A stretch of DNA of 64,000 nucleotides, taken from Microlunatus speluncae. Lineage in GTDB: Bacteria > Actinomycetota > Actinomycetes > Propionibacteriales > Propionibacteriaceae. The notes beneath the pieces were generated by a model. That model saw nothing but the letters and a program-made list of their open reading frames with translations, did no database searches and was not told the origin of the DNA. This document shows, in pieces, positions 51,952-61,814 of the stretch (within the stretch, counting starts at the first letter, position 1; each line of letters opens with the position of its first letter). Location of the stretch: NCBI RefSeq assembly GCF_009299835.1, contig NZ_VKCZ01000014.1:62001-126000 (forward strand). Reading direction: 5' to 3'. The position numbers were made by a program, and so were the translations under genes.

Positions 51952-52809
51952 TCAGGGGTGGCGGATGGCCTGTTCCACGGCGGCGGTGGCGAGCAGGCGG
52001 ACCAGGTCGACGGGGACGTCGACCTCGCCGGTGGCGGCGGCGATGAAGGCGTCGCCGTCGCCGGACGTGTGCGGCGGGGCGATCGCCCTGGCCAGGCCGT
52101 CGTGGGCGCCCTGGGCCGTCAGCAGGCAGCCGACCTTGTCCAGCCGGGCGTTGGTGATCACCACGCCGATCGTGGTGTTCTGCTGCTCGAGGAAGCTCGC
52201 CGCGGCGCGGATCGCGGCGCCGGCCCGATCCAGGGTGGCGGCCAGCACCGATCCGTCGGTGTCGATGGAGCCGAAGGCGTTCACCGCGCAGACCGCGGTG
52301 ACCACCAGGTCGCCGTCGGTCAGGGTGGCCGATCGCAGGCCGCCCGGCTCGGCCGTACCCGTGATCTTGCCGACCGTCGCGCCCGTCCCGGCCCCGATCA
52401 GCCCGTGGGTCGGTCCGTCAGCGGCGGCGGTCGCCGCGGCCCGGTAGCCCTCCGCGGCGCCCGGCCGGACGCTAGGGTCGCCGACCATCAGGTCGTAGAG
52501 CGCGAGGGTGGGCACGATCGGCACCGCGCCGGCCGGGGTGGGCACCCCGAGCCCCTGCTCGGCACAGAAGCGCATCACCCCGTCGGCACTGGCCAATCCG
52601 AAGGCGGAGCCGCCGGTGAGCACCGCGGCGTCGATCCGGGCCACGGTGCGTTCCGGAGCGAGCAGGTCCAGCTCCCGGGAGGCCGGGGCGCCGCCGCGGA
52701 CCTCGGCCGAGGCCACGGTGCCCTCGGGAAAGATCAACACCGTGCACCCGGTCCGCGCGGTCGGGTCGGTCCAGTGCCCGATCCGTACCCCGTCGCTGCC
52801 CAAGATCAC
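51952..52809 (-). CDS. S58-type (DmpA/NylC-like) self-processing peptidase
   Basis: This Ntn hydrolase-like protein (285 residues) is of the DmpA/P1/NylC family. The start segment DGVRIGHWTDPTARTGCTV, VLTGGSAFGLASADGVM, and the cut site with Asn-Thr in EQQNTTIGVVITNARLDK (Thr nucleophile after self-cleavage) are typical. The family cleaves small amides, N-terminal D- or beta-amino acids, or nylon oligomers; the substrate here is unknown. The start is GTG 52809, two bases after the stop of the small membrane-protein gene, so it is translated as part of the phosphate-transporter operon. Confidence 0.88.
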   Translation of the reverse strand: MILGSDGVRIGHWTDPTARTGCTVLIFPEGTVASAEVRGGAPASRELDLLAPERTVARIDAAVLTGGSAFGLASADGVMRFCAEQGLGVPTPAGAVPIVPTLALYDLMVGDPSVRPGAAEGYRAAATAAADGPTHGLIGAGTGATVGKITGTAEPGGLRSATLTDGDLVVTAVCAVNAFGSIDTDGSVLAATLDRAGAAIRAAASFLEQQNTTIGVVITNARLDKVGCLLTAQGAHDGLARAIAPPHTSGDGDAFIAAATGEVDVPVDLVRLLATAAVEQAIRHP

Positions 52810-52811
52810 GG

Positions 52812-53060
52812 TCAGCCGAACAGCTTCTCGCCGAAGATGATCACCACGATGCCGAACAGGGTCGCCACCGAGACCACCGCGAAGCAGGCGATCGCGGCGA
52901 CCCGGGCGGCCGGGGTCGGCTGGTCGACGGTGACGCCGGCCGGGCGGGCGTACAGGAACCGGAGCCCGAGGGCGAACAGGGCGGGCAGTCCCGCGCCGAG
53001 CACCAGGCCGACGACGACGACCTGCCACAGGGCCTGGGCGGCGGAGGTGAGCACGTCCAT
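52812..53060 (-). CDS. Small two-helix membrane protein, PiT companion
   Basis: The 82-residue protein has two membrane helices (WQVVVVGLVLGAGLPALFALG and VAAIACFAVVSVATLFGIVVII) and a short loop. A protein of this type often follows the PiT phosphate transporter gene in actinobacteria. Its ATG overlaps the PiT stop (ATGA). A subunit or stability role is only inferred. Confidence 0.8.
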   Translation of the reverse strand: MDVLTSAAQALWQVVVVGLVLGAGLPALFALGLRFLYARPAGVTVDQPTPAARVAAIACFAVVSVATLFGIVVIIFGEKLFG

Positions 53061-54262
53061 CAGGCAGCCAACTTCGTCGGTACGGATTCGCCCTCGTCGC
53101 TCGGCGGCACATCGGTCCAGACGTCGTTGACGTTCTCATGATCGACCGGGCGGCGGCGGGAGCGCAGATACATCAGGGTGGAGGCGACGACCAGGATCAC
53201 GAACACGACCGCGACCCCGAACACACCGCCGATGGCGTGGGCCAGGAACCAGCAGAGCGCGCCGATCAGGGCGGCGGCCGGCAGCGTGATCAGCCAGGCG
53301 ATGGCCATCCGGCCGGCGGTCCGCCAACGCACCGTCGCCCCCTCACGGCCGATGCCGCTGCCCAGGATCGCGCCGGTGGCCACGTGCGTCGTGGACAGGG
53401 CCATCCCGAGGTGGCTGGAGGAGAGGATGATCGCCGCCGCCGCCGACTGGGCCGCCATGCCCTGCGGCGGAACGATCTCGACCAGCCCCTTGCCGAGGGT
53501 GCGGATCACCCGCCAGCCGCCGATGTAGGTGCCGGCGGCGATCGCCACCGCGCAGGCGATCTTGACCCACAGCGGGATGGCGTGCAGATCGGTCCAGACG
53601 CCCGCGGCGATCAACGCCAGCGTGATCACGCCCATCGTCTTCTGCGCGTCGTTGGTGCCGTGGGCCAGCGAGACCAGCCCGGCCGAGCCGACCTGGCCCC
53701 AGCGGAAGCCGGCGTCGCGTCGCTCCTCGGGCAGCTTGGCGACGATCCGGAAGATCACCTTGGTGCCGACCACGGCGATCAGGCCGGCGACCAGCGGCGC
53801 CGCGATCGCGGGGATCATCACCGAGACCAGCACGCCGCTCCACTTCACGCCGCCCAGGCCCAGCGCGGCGATCGCCGCACCGATCAGGCCGCCGAACAGG
53901 GCGTGCGACGAGGAGGATGGCAGGCCGAACAGCCAGGTCGCGAGATTCCACAGGATGCCGCCGATCAGGCCGGCGAGGACCAGGGTGAGGATCGGTATCC
54001 CCATCAGTCCGGCGACCGGACTGCCGTCGCTGCCCTGGATGTTCACCACCTTGTTGGTGACCGTCAGGGCGACCTCGATGGAGAGGAACGCGCCGACCAG
54101 ATTCAGCACCGCCGAGGTCGCGACCGCCACCTTGGGGCTGAGCGCCCCGGTGGCAATGGTGGTCGCCATCGCGTTTCCGGTGTCGTGAAATCCGTTGGTG
54201 AAATCGAATGCCAAGGCCGTGACTACGACGACCGCCAGGATGATCCAGACCTCAACGGGCAC
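53060..54262 (-). CDS. pit: Low-affinity inorganic phosphate transporter (PiT family)
   Basis: This metal-phosphate:H+ symporter has 400 residues and about ten helices. Two inverted halves each carry the PiT signature: FDFTNGFHDTGNAMATTIATGALSP at the start and SLAHGTNDAQKTMGVITLALIA in the middle. A soluble acidic tail ends SDEGESVPTKLAA. It heads an operon with a small membrane protein and an S58 peptidase. A possible PHO-box-like pair lies at 54324-54345 upstream. Confidence 0.94.
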   Translation of the reverse strand: MPVEVWIILAVVVVTALAFDFTNGFHDTGNAMATTIATGALSPKVAVATSAVLNLVGAFLSIEVALTVTNKVVNIQGSDGSPVAGLMGIPILTLVLAGLIGGILWNLATWLFGLPSSSSHALFGGLIGAAIAALGLGGVKWSGVLVSVMIPAIAAPLVAGLIAVVGTKVIFRIVAKLPEERRDAGFRWGQVGSAGLVSLAHGTNDAQKTMGVITLALIAAGVWTDLHAIPLWVKIACAVAIAAGTYIGGWRVIRTLGKGLVEIVPPQGMAAQSAAAAIILSSSHLGMALSTTHVATGAILGSGIGREGATVRWRTAGRMAIAWLITLPAAALIGALCWFLAHAIGGVFGVAVVFVILVVASTLMYLRSRRRPVDHENVNDVWTDVPPSDEGESVPTKLAA

Positions 54263-54323
54263 GAGATCATCGTGCGGGTTGACACCGGGATTTGTCGAAC
54301 CGTACGTGTAACTGGGCCGAATC

Positions 54324-54345
54324 GTTTACCGACAGTTCATCTTGG
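54324..54345. promoter_or_regulatory. Possible PHO box upstream of pit
   Basis: Two consecutive 11-bp units, GTTTACCGACA and GTTCATCTTGG, resemble actinobacterial PHO-box direct repeats (GTTCACC type). It is 62 bp upstream of the pit start and overlaps the 3' end of the neighbouring gene. The second unit fits better than the first. Confidence 0.35.
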
Positions 54346-55719
54346 CTGCCGGGGCGGGAGAGCCGCGTTGGCGTCGAACCAGGTCGCCGGATCGTCCGGG
54401 TCCGGGGCCACCACGAGGTGCTGCATCAACTCGGCGACCTGCTGGTTGACCAGCGTGCGCCGGGCCGGGTCCGGCTCGCCGAGCCAGGTCAGCTCGACGC
54501 AGATGCTGCCCGTCGGTGGCCCGCCGTACCAGCGATCGACCGGCAGCTCGGGCTGCTCCGCGTCGGCATCCGGCACCGACCGGAAGGTCGGACCGGACCG
54601 AGGGCAGGCGGCACCGGACGCGGACCTCAGTGGCACGGTGAACGCCACCGCAAAGAGGATCCGACGGGCGGTGATCCAGGTCGAGCCGTCCGGCATCAGG
54701 CTGATCATCGGCTCCTGGACGCCGAGCGGCGGCTCCGGTAGGCCGACCGGGATCCGCAGCGGCCGGCTCTCGAATCGGATCGACTCGGCGATCGCGAACA
54801 GGCGGCCGGCATCGCCCGGCGGGCCACAGGTGACGCTGGCCAGGAGGTCACCGTGATCCCAGTACAGGTTTGAGTCCTGGCTGAGCCAGCCGGTTTCGGT
54901 GCCGACTTGGACCGCACGATCGGAAGCGGGGCCCTCGCCGCGGACCGGGGACCCGCCGAAGTCGCTCGAGCCCTGGATGGTGACCCGACATTCCTCCGTA
55001 CCTCGACGGAGCCAGGTCGACTCGTCCCAGCGGGACACGGCGATCTGGCCGACGGTCCACCCGGTCGGCGGGTCGACCCGGTGTCCGAGGTGCCAGCCGC
55101 CGAGCTGGGGCCGAGCGGGGGTGAGCAAGGTGGAGGTCAGTGCCGCGATGATCACGAACACCAGCGCCACTCCGACCAGTCCGGCCGTGCCGCGGCGGCG
55201 TCGGGCGATCCGGCCTGCCCGAGCGGTGCCAGCACGCCGGATGGTGGCCGGATCCGGCGCCGTCGCGGCCAGCCGGTCGAGGGCGTAGCTGACGTACCCC
55301 TCGACCGGTTCGGGAACGTCGGCGAGCAGGGCGTCCAACCGTGCCGTGATGCTCGCTCGGCTCTGGTCCAGGATTCGCGCCAGCTCGGCCGGCGCGAGCC
55401 GCTCGCGGAACCGCAACGTCAACAGCACCCGGTCGGCGACCGGCAGCCGCCGCAGCCAGGTGACGATCGGCGGCCCGGGATCCACGTCGCCGACGATCAC
55501 CGGGTAGGTCTCGGTCCGCAGCGCCGCCCGGACCAGCCGATCCCGGAGCTCGGGGTAGTCCTCGCCGGCCCCGGGCCGGGTCCGGGCCAGCAGGTTGCTC
55601 GCCTCGTCGCCGGCCAGGCACGCGGCGAGCTCGGCCAGCCGGTCCAGGTCGGGATCCTGGCGCGCCGGGGACCAGGGATCAGCGTCGGGCCGCAGGTCCG
55701 GGCTCCGCTGATCAACCAT
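54337..55719 (-). CDS. Sigma-region-4-like domain fused to a membrane-anchored outer domain
   Basis: The 460-residue product begins with an acidic soluble part containing RLPVADRVLLTLRFRERLAPAELARILDQSRASITARLDALL (about 85-127), which looks like sigma-70 region 4 helix-turn-helix, though no region 2 is present. A basic stretch (RAGRIARRRRG) leads to one membrane helix (about 167-190), and the remaining 270 residues lie outside with four or more Cys. It is not a standard ECF sigma factor. It may be a membrane-bound regulator or a relic fusion of a sigma-like gene and a secreted domain. The start used is ATG 55719; an in-frame GTG lies at 55725. Confidence 0.65.
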   Translation of the reverse strand: MVDQRSPDLRPDADPWSPARQDPDLDRLAELAACLAGDEASNLLARTRPGAGEDYPELRDRLVRAALRTETYPVIVGDVDPGPPIVTWLRRLPVADRVLLTLRFRERLAPAELARILDQSRASITARLDALLADVPEPVEGYVSYALDRLAATAPDPATIRRAGTARAGRIARRRRGTAGLVGVALVFVIIAALTSTLLTPARPQLGGWHLGHRVDPPTGWTVGQIAVSRWDESTWLRRGTEECRVTIQGSSDFGGSPVRGEGPASDRAVQVGTETGWLSQDSNLYWDHGDLLASVTCGPPGDAGRLFAIAESIRFESRPLRIPVGLPEPPLGVQEPMISLMPDGSTWITARRILFAVAFTVPLRSASGAACPRSGPTFRSVPDADAEQPELPVDRWYGGPPTGSICVELTWLGEPDPARRTLVNQQVAELMQHLVVAPDPDDPATWFDANAALPPRQPR

Positions 55720-55792
55720 GGTCACTGTCGCGACTGGCGCGCCCCATGCCGCCGACCGTAACAGCGACCCCGGGGCTCGCGGGGTCGGACGA

Positions 55793-56632
55793 TCAGAATC
55801 GGGCGGGGTCGGCGGGAAAGACGCCGAGCATCTTCACGTCGGTGGAGAAGAAGGCCAACTCCTCCAGCGCGCGCTTGACCCCGATGTCGTCCGGGTGGCC
55901 GTCGACCTCGGCGAGGAACTGGGTGGCGCCGGTGAACGAGCCGTCGAGCATGTAGCTCTCCAGCTTCGTCATGTTCACGCCGTTCGTCGCGAACCCGCCG
56001 AGGGCCTTGTAGAGCGCGGCGGGCAGGTTGCGGACGTTGAAGATGAAGGAGGTGACGACCGGGCCGGCGCCGGCCGGCGCCTTGACGAAGTCCCGGGACA
56101 GCACCACGAAGCGGGTGGTGTTGTGGTCCTCGTCCTCGACGTCCTCGGCCAGGATCTCCAGCCCGTAGATCTCGGCTGCGAGTGGCGGCGAGATGGCGGC
56201 CTGGGTGGGGTCCGCGGCCTCCGCGACCTCACGGGCCGCGCCCGCGGTGTCGCCGGAGATGATCGGCCGCAGCCCGAGCCGGCGGATGATCTTGCGGCAC
56301 TGACCGAGCGCGTGCACGTGGCTGTGCGCGGTCGTGATCGTTTCGAGGGTGGATCCCGGGACGGCCATCAGGTGAAACCGGATCCGGAGGAAGTGCTCGG
56401 CGATGATGTGCAGCCGCGAATCCGGCAGGAAGTGGTGGATGTCGGCGACCCGGCCGGCGATCGAGTTGTCGATCGGAATCATCGCGAGCTCGACCTCACC
56501 GCTCTCGACGATCGCGAAGACGTCCTCGAACGAGGCGCAGGGGACAGCCTCCGACTCGGAGTAGTGCTGCTTGCAGACCAGGTGCGAGTTCGCACCCGGC
56601 TCACCCTGGTAGGCGATGCGGGGGCCGGTCAC
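55793..56632 (-). CDS. pheA: Prephenate dehydratase with ACT domain
   Basis: PheA turns prephenate into phenylpyruvate for phenylalanine synthesis. The catalytic part shows IAYQGEPGANSH, AMIPIDNSIAGRV and the Thr-Arg-Phe motif TTRFVVLSRD; the ACT domain follows from SFIFNVRNLPAALYKALGGFATNGVNMTKLESY. TAGGAT (minus strand, 56640-56645) ends seven bases before GTG 56632, so I choose that leaderless start over the ATG at 56641, which overlaps the -10. The ESY-LDG segment differs from the ESRP motif of E. coli PheA, so feedback control may differ. Confidence 0.93.
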   Translation of the reverse strand: MTGPRIAYQGEPGANSHLVCKQHYSESEAVPCASFEDVFAIVESGEVELAMIPIDNSIAGRVADIHHFLPDSRLHIIAEHFLRIRFHLMAVPGSTLETITTAHSHVHALGQCRKIIRRLGLRPIISGDTAGAAREVAEAADPTQAAISPPLAAEIYGLEILAEDVEDEDHNTTRFVVLSRDFVKAPAGAGPVVTSFIFNVRNLPAALYKALGGFATNGVNMTKLESYMLDGSFTGATQFLAEVDGHPDDIGVKRALEELAFFSTDVKMLGVFPADPARF

Positions 56633-56639
56633 TCGTCGC

Positions 56640-56666
56640 ATCCTAGTGATGCCCGACCGTTACCGT
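56640..56666. promoter_or_regulatory. Divergent leaderless promoters of pheA and the kinase gene
   Basis: The minus strand has TAGGAT (56640-56645) seven bases before GTG 56632. The plus strand has TACCGT (56661-56666) seven bases before ATG 56674. The two -10 elements are 15 bp apart, so the promoters must overlap and may compete. Confidence 0.55.
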
Positions 56667-56673
56667 GACGCCC

Positions 56674-57531
56674 ATGCCGTCGCCGCTGACCGAGACCCGC
56701 ACCCTGACCGAGCTGGCCTCGCTGGTCCTGGCCGAGGGGCGGCCGGTCGACCTGGACGGCGCCGAACTCCTCGTCGGCTGGGAGAACGCGGTGATCAAGA
56801 CCGCCGAAGGTTGGATCTATCGCTTTCCTCGGATGGGGCAGGCCGCCTTCGAGCGCGAGTTGATGATCTTGGAACGGCTGGCCGGGACGCTGCCGGCGCC
56901 GACGCCGGAGGTCGCCTGGACCGGGCGGCTGACTCCCTTCGCCGCGTACCGGACGATCGAGGGCGCGACCGCCGACTCCGCCGCGCTGCGGAGCGCGCCG
57001 GAGGACGTACGCCGAGCGACGGCCGGGTCGCTGGCGGCCTTCCTGGTCGCCATGCATGATCGATTCGACGAGACGGAACGCGCCGAGCTCGGGATCACGA
57101 CACAGAATCCGCGGGCGATCGTGAGCGAGATCGAGGAACTCCTGCCGTCCCTGCCGGAGCCGACCCGGAGTTCACTGCGAGCCCTGCTGACCGCCTATCA
57201 GGAAACGGAACTTTCGGCTCCGGAGCCGCGGCCGGTCGTGCTGCACGGCGACTTCCACTTCGGCAACCTGGTCCTTGATCAACCGACCGGCGTCGTCGCC
57301 GGCGTCTGGGACTTCTCCTGCGTCGAGTACGGCAATCCGGCCAGTGACCTGCGCTACCTGCTCGGCGACCGCGCGGACCTGGCCGGCCTGATCGCCGACT
57401 GCTACGCCGACCTCACCGGCCGGACCCTCGACCTGGCCGGCGCCCGCCTCGTCGGCGCACTGGAGGAGGTCACCGACGCCCTGGCCGAGCACCGCCCGAT
57501 CGATCCGGTCCTGCACTCCCACGGTTTTTGA
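56674..57531 (+). CDS. Aminoglycoside phosphotransferase-like kinase
   Basis: This 285-residue APH/choline-kinase-family protein has Brenner's motif VVLHGDFHFGNLVLD and the metal motif VWDFSCVEYGNPASDLRYL, where the usual D-F-G/E is DFSCVE. The N lobe has ENAVIKTAEGWIYRFPRM. Such proteins phosphorylate small hydroxylated metabolites or antibiotics. There is no mobile-element context, so antibiotic resistance is not suggested. ATG 56674 is chosen from the leaderless promoter; GTG 56665 would be inside it. Confidence 0.85.
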   Translation: MPSPLTETRTLTELASLVLAEGRPVDLDGAELLVGWENAVIKTAEGWIYRFPRMGQAAFERELMILERLAGTLPAPTPEVAWTGRLTPFAAYRTIEGATADSAALRSAPEDVRRATAGSLAAFLVAMHDRFDETERAELGITTQNPRAIVSEIEELLPSLPEPTRSSLRALLTAYQETELSAPEPRPVVLHGDFHFGNLVLDQPTGVVAGVWDFSCVEYGNPASDLRYLLGDRADLAGLIADCYADLTGRTLDLAGARLVGALEEVTDALAEHRPIDPVLHSHGF

Positions 57532-58105
57532 ACCTTCGCACCCTGAGCCACCGTTGATCATGGAGCCGTGGTGCCGTGACTCCTGTTCGGGCCGGGCGGC
57601 CGGGCCGGCGCGGTCCGACTGCCGGTGAGGGTGTTCGGTCCCTGAGCCTGCCGCTTGTTCGTTCCCTGAGCTTGTCGAAGGGCAGGCCAGATGGGTGCCC
57701 TTTCGGTTTCGGCCTGACGGCCGCAAAGACGCGCCAAGGACGGGCGGGTCATGCGGTCCGTCGGGTTTGTGGCCGGGCGCCGGTGTACGGGCGGCGAAAG
57801 TCGCCGGCTAGGCATCGACTGTGACTGTTTCCCGCCCATTCCGTGCCGATCGAGCCGGGAAACGTCACAGTCGGTGATCCCAACCGCAGCCCAACCGGCG
57901 CCCGGCCGGAAGCTCCCAAGAAGCGCCGCAACCCGCCCGTCCTTGGCGCGTCGTTAATCCTCGGCGAGCACCGAGCAGACTTGCCCGGCCGACCCGGGGC
58001 GGGCGAATCCTGCCGTTCCGGGTCCACTGACGCACAGGTCCCGCGATCCGAACCGAGACAGCGCTCCGCCTGGCTTGCCCAATGACAAGCTCAGGGAACA
58101 CCGGG
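57532..58105. other. Repeat-filled region between kinase gene and pgm
   Basis: These 574 bp carry no convincing gene. They hold a tandem pair of CCTGAGC repeats (57631-57688), a 231-bp inverted structure (57725-57955) and an inverted CCTGAGC copy (58071-58100), which ends just before the pgm stop. Confidence 0.75.
57660..58100. mobile_element. MITE-like element with imperfect terminal inverted repeats
   Basis: The left end (57660-57688) reads GTTCCCTGAGCTTGTCGAA..., and the right end (58071-58100) is its inverted counterpart with GACAAGCTCAGGGAACA. Inside, 57725-57749 pairs with 57931-57955 at 24 of 25 bases, GGCCGGGCGCCGGT at 57771-57784 pairs perfectly with 57894-57907, and 57817-57834 pairs with 57856-57872. 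No transposase frame is present, so it would be non-autonomous. No clear target duplication was seen. Confidence 0.6.
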
Positions 58106-59734
<1,629 letters not shown>

Positions 59735-59750
59735 GCGCCCCATTCTCACT

Positions 59751-59856
59751 GACTTGTACCGGCGGGGCGGGATCTGGCCGAAGACGGTGAAGGGATGGTG
59801 CGAGGGGCTACTCGGTCACCGAACTCCCGGCCACTACCGCCCAGCCGGTACAAGTC
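59751..59856. repeat. Long inverted repeat in the pgm/thioredoxin-like divergent region
   Basis: GACTTGTACCGGC (59751-59763) pairs perfectly with 59844-59856, and the arms continue with imperfect pairing to about 30 bp; an inner CGGTGA/TCACCG pair is also present. The tips share GACTTGT/ACAAGTC with the five-copy hairpin family, but the inside is different. Confidence 0.75.
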
Positions 59857-59905
59857 GGCGAGACCGGTGGGGCGGATGGGCGTGGGCTTTGACAGGATGT
59901 GGGTC

Positions 59906-60838
59906 ATGAGTTCGTCGAGCTTCAATCCCCGGGGAGCGGTCGACCTGTCGCAGCTGGCCGAGCAGGCCAAGCAGCGCGCGTCCGGCGGTGCCCCCCGCCC
60001 CGGCGGCGCGGCCGGTGGCAGCTATGTCGTCGAAGTGTCCGAGCAGACCTTCGAGGCGGACGTCATCCGTCCCTCGGTGCAGCATCCGGTCGTGGTCGAG
60101 TTCTATTCGCCGCGGGTGTCAACCGGTCAGCAACTGTCCGACACGCTGGCCGCGGCGGCCGCGGAGGCCGGCGGCAAATATCTCGTCGCCCGGCTCAACG
60201 TCGACGCGGCCCCGCAGATCGCGAGCCAGCTCGGGCTGCAGGCCGTGCCGACGGTGGTCGGCGTGGTCGGCGGCCAGCTGGTGCCACTGTTCCAGGGCGT
60301 ACTCCCGGCCGACCAGGTCAAGGCCGCCCTTGATCAACTGGTCAAGGCGGCGGTGGCGAACGGCATCGTCGGCCGGGCCGAACCGGTCGGGGGCGGACCG
60401 GTGGACGAGGACGCCGAGGCCGAACCCGATCCGCGCTTCGCCGAGGCCGACGCGGCCCTGGAGCGGGGCGATTTCGCCGCTGCCGAAGCCGAGTTCGACA
60501 AGCTGCTCGCCGCCAACCCGGCCGATGCCGAAGCCAAGGCCGGCAAGGCCCAGGCCGGGCTGCTGGCCCGGTCGGCCAACGTGACGCCCGAGGTCGTACT
60601 GGCTGCGGCGGCCGCGCCCGACGCGGAGCTGCAGGTGCAGCTGGACGCCGCCGATGTGGAGCTGGTGGCGGGTCAGGCCGACGAGGCGTTCGCCCGGTTG
60701 ATCGAGCAGATCAAGCGGCGGGCCGGTGACGAGCGTGATCAGGTACGGCTCCGGCTGCTGGACTTGTTCGAGACCCTCGGCAACGCCGATCCCCGGGTCC
60801 AGAAAGCCCGCCGCAACCTGATGGCCGCTCTGTTCTGA
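59906..60838 (+). CDS. Thioredoxin-fold/TPR co-chaperone-like protein (YbbN type)
   Basis: The 310-residue protein has a thioredoxin-like domain (about 40-145) and C-terminal tetratricopeptide-like helices (about 165-310, FAEADAALERGDFAAAEAEFDKLLAANPADAEAKAG). The redox motif is lost: the place of W-C-x-x-C reads EFYSPRVSTGQQL, so it cannot act as a disulfide reductase. YbbN/CnoX proteins of this layout hold unfolded substrates for chaperones. CAGGAT (59893-59898) ends seven bases before ATG 59906, supporting a leaderless start. Confidence 0.9.
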   Translation: MSSSSFNPRGAVDLSQLAEQAKQRASGGAPRPGGAAGGSYVVEVSEQTFEADVIRPSVQHPVVVEFYSPRVSTGQQLSDTLAAAAAEAGGKYLVARLNVDAAPQIASQLGLQAVPTVVGVVGGQLVPLFQGVLPADQVKAALDQLVKAAVANGIVGRAEPVGGGPVDEDAEAEPDPRFAEADAALERGDFAAAEAEFDKLLAANPADAEAKAGKAQAGLLARSANVTPEVVLAAAAAPDAELQVQLDAADVELVAGQADEAFARLIEQIKRRAGDERDQVRLRLLDLFETLGNADPRVQKARRNLMAALF

Positions 60839-60892
60839 CCCGAAGCTTCACCGGGGACGACGTAGCCTGAGTCCCATCGGGCCGGCGTCGGC

Positions 60893-61759
60893 CTACTGAT
60901 CCGAGGGAGGGGAGTCACTGTGTGGGCTCTGACTCGGTTCCTCGGTGGGTTCGTCGGACGGCTGATCGGAGGGTTCTTCGCTCTGGTCGTCACGCGGCTG
61001 TTCGGATGGCTGCTCAGTTGGGTCGTCGGTCGGCTCGTCGGACTGCTGACCGGGATCCTCGGTCGGCTCTTCGGATGGTTGTTCGGTCGGCTGCTCGGAG
61101 GGTTCCTCGGTGGTCTCCTCGCTGGGCAGCTCGGACGGCTCGTCCGATGGCTGCTCGGAGGGCTGCTGCGACGGCTCTTCGGAATCCGGATCTGACGCTC
61201 CACGCCCCGGATCGTCGCCGTCGTCGCGGGTCTTGGTCCCGCCGCCTTGGGTGACATCACCGACCGTCGTGCCGCCCTTCGTGCCGGCCAGCGAGGTGCC
61301 GGACGCGAACTCGAGCCCGACCACCAGCACCGCCGCGATCGCGAAGGCGGCCAGGGTGCCGATGGCGACGGACCTGATCGGGAACCGGCGCCGCTCGGCC
61401 GGCGGCGGCAACTCCTTCGCCGGCGGATTCGGTTGGCTTGTCGGCGCCGGGTCGTCCTCGGAAATGCGGGGGAGCGGAGCGGTCTCCGCCTCGGCCCAGG
61501 AGGCCGCCGCCGGACGGCCGGAACGCCGGTCCAGCGCGGCCCGGGCCGCGTGCCTGGTGCGCCGCATCGTGTGCGTGTACAGGGCTCCCGCGATGGCGGC
61601 GATCACGCTGATCAGTGCCGCCCCGATGATCGTTCCCGCGCTGCCGAGTTTCGAGCCGATCGCCGCAGCCGTCGCGGCCGCCAGGCCACCGCCGATCACC
61701 TGGATCGGTGAGATGTCGAGCTTCGGCCGCTGTTCTGATTCCCCCACGGGGTTGGACAA
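60893..61759 (-). CDS. Membrane protein with acidic Pro/Ser/Glu-rich tail
   Basis: The 288-residue protein has two Gly/Ala-rich helices near the N terminus (about 22-62), a cytoplasmic basic loop and a third membrane helix (about 130-152, VAIGTLAAFAIAAVLVVGLEFA). The last ~110 residues are low complexity, with many PSEQP, PSDEP and TEEPS units, and would extend outside the membrane. The function is unknown; such tails may be glycosylated wall spacers. The frame begins at TTG 61759, with CGGAAT seven bases upstream; a GTG at 61747 is an alternative start. Confidence 0.72.
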   Translation of the reverse strand: MSNPVGESEQRPKLDISPIQVIGGGLAAATAAAIGSKLGSAGTIIGAALISVIAAIAGALYTHTMRRTRHAARAALDRRSGRPAAASWAEAETAPLPRISEDDPAPTSQPNPPAKELPPPAERRRFPIRSVAIGTLAAFAIAAVLVVGLEFASGTSLAGTKGGTTVGDVTQGGGTKTRDDGDDPGRGASDPDSEEPSQQPSEQPSDEPSELPSEETTEEPSEQPTEQPSEEPTEDPGQQSDEPTDDPTEQPSEQPRDDQSEEPSDQPSDEPTEEPSQSPHSDSPPSDQ

Positions 61760-61814
61760 CGGCCCGATTCCGGCAATCGTGCCGGGACGTGACCGATCCC
61801 ACTCCCGGGTCCGG

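Noticed and set aside
55298..55316. PEPVEG-encoding segment in the sigma-4-like gene, similar to the translated dispersed repeat
   Set aside because: Only the encoded residues match; the DNA (CCCGAACCGGTCGAGGGG) differs at too many positions to be called a repeat copy with confidence.
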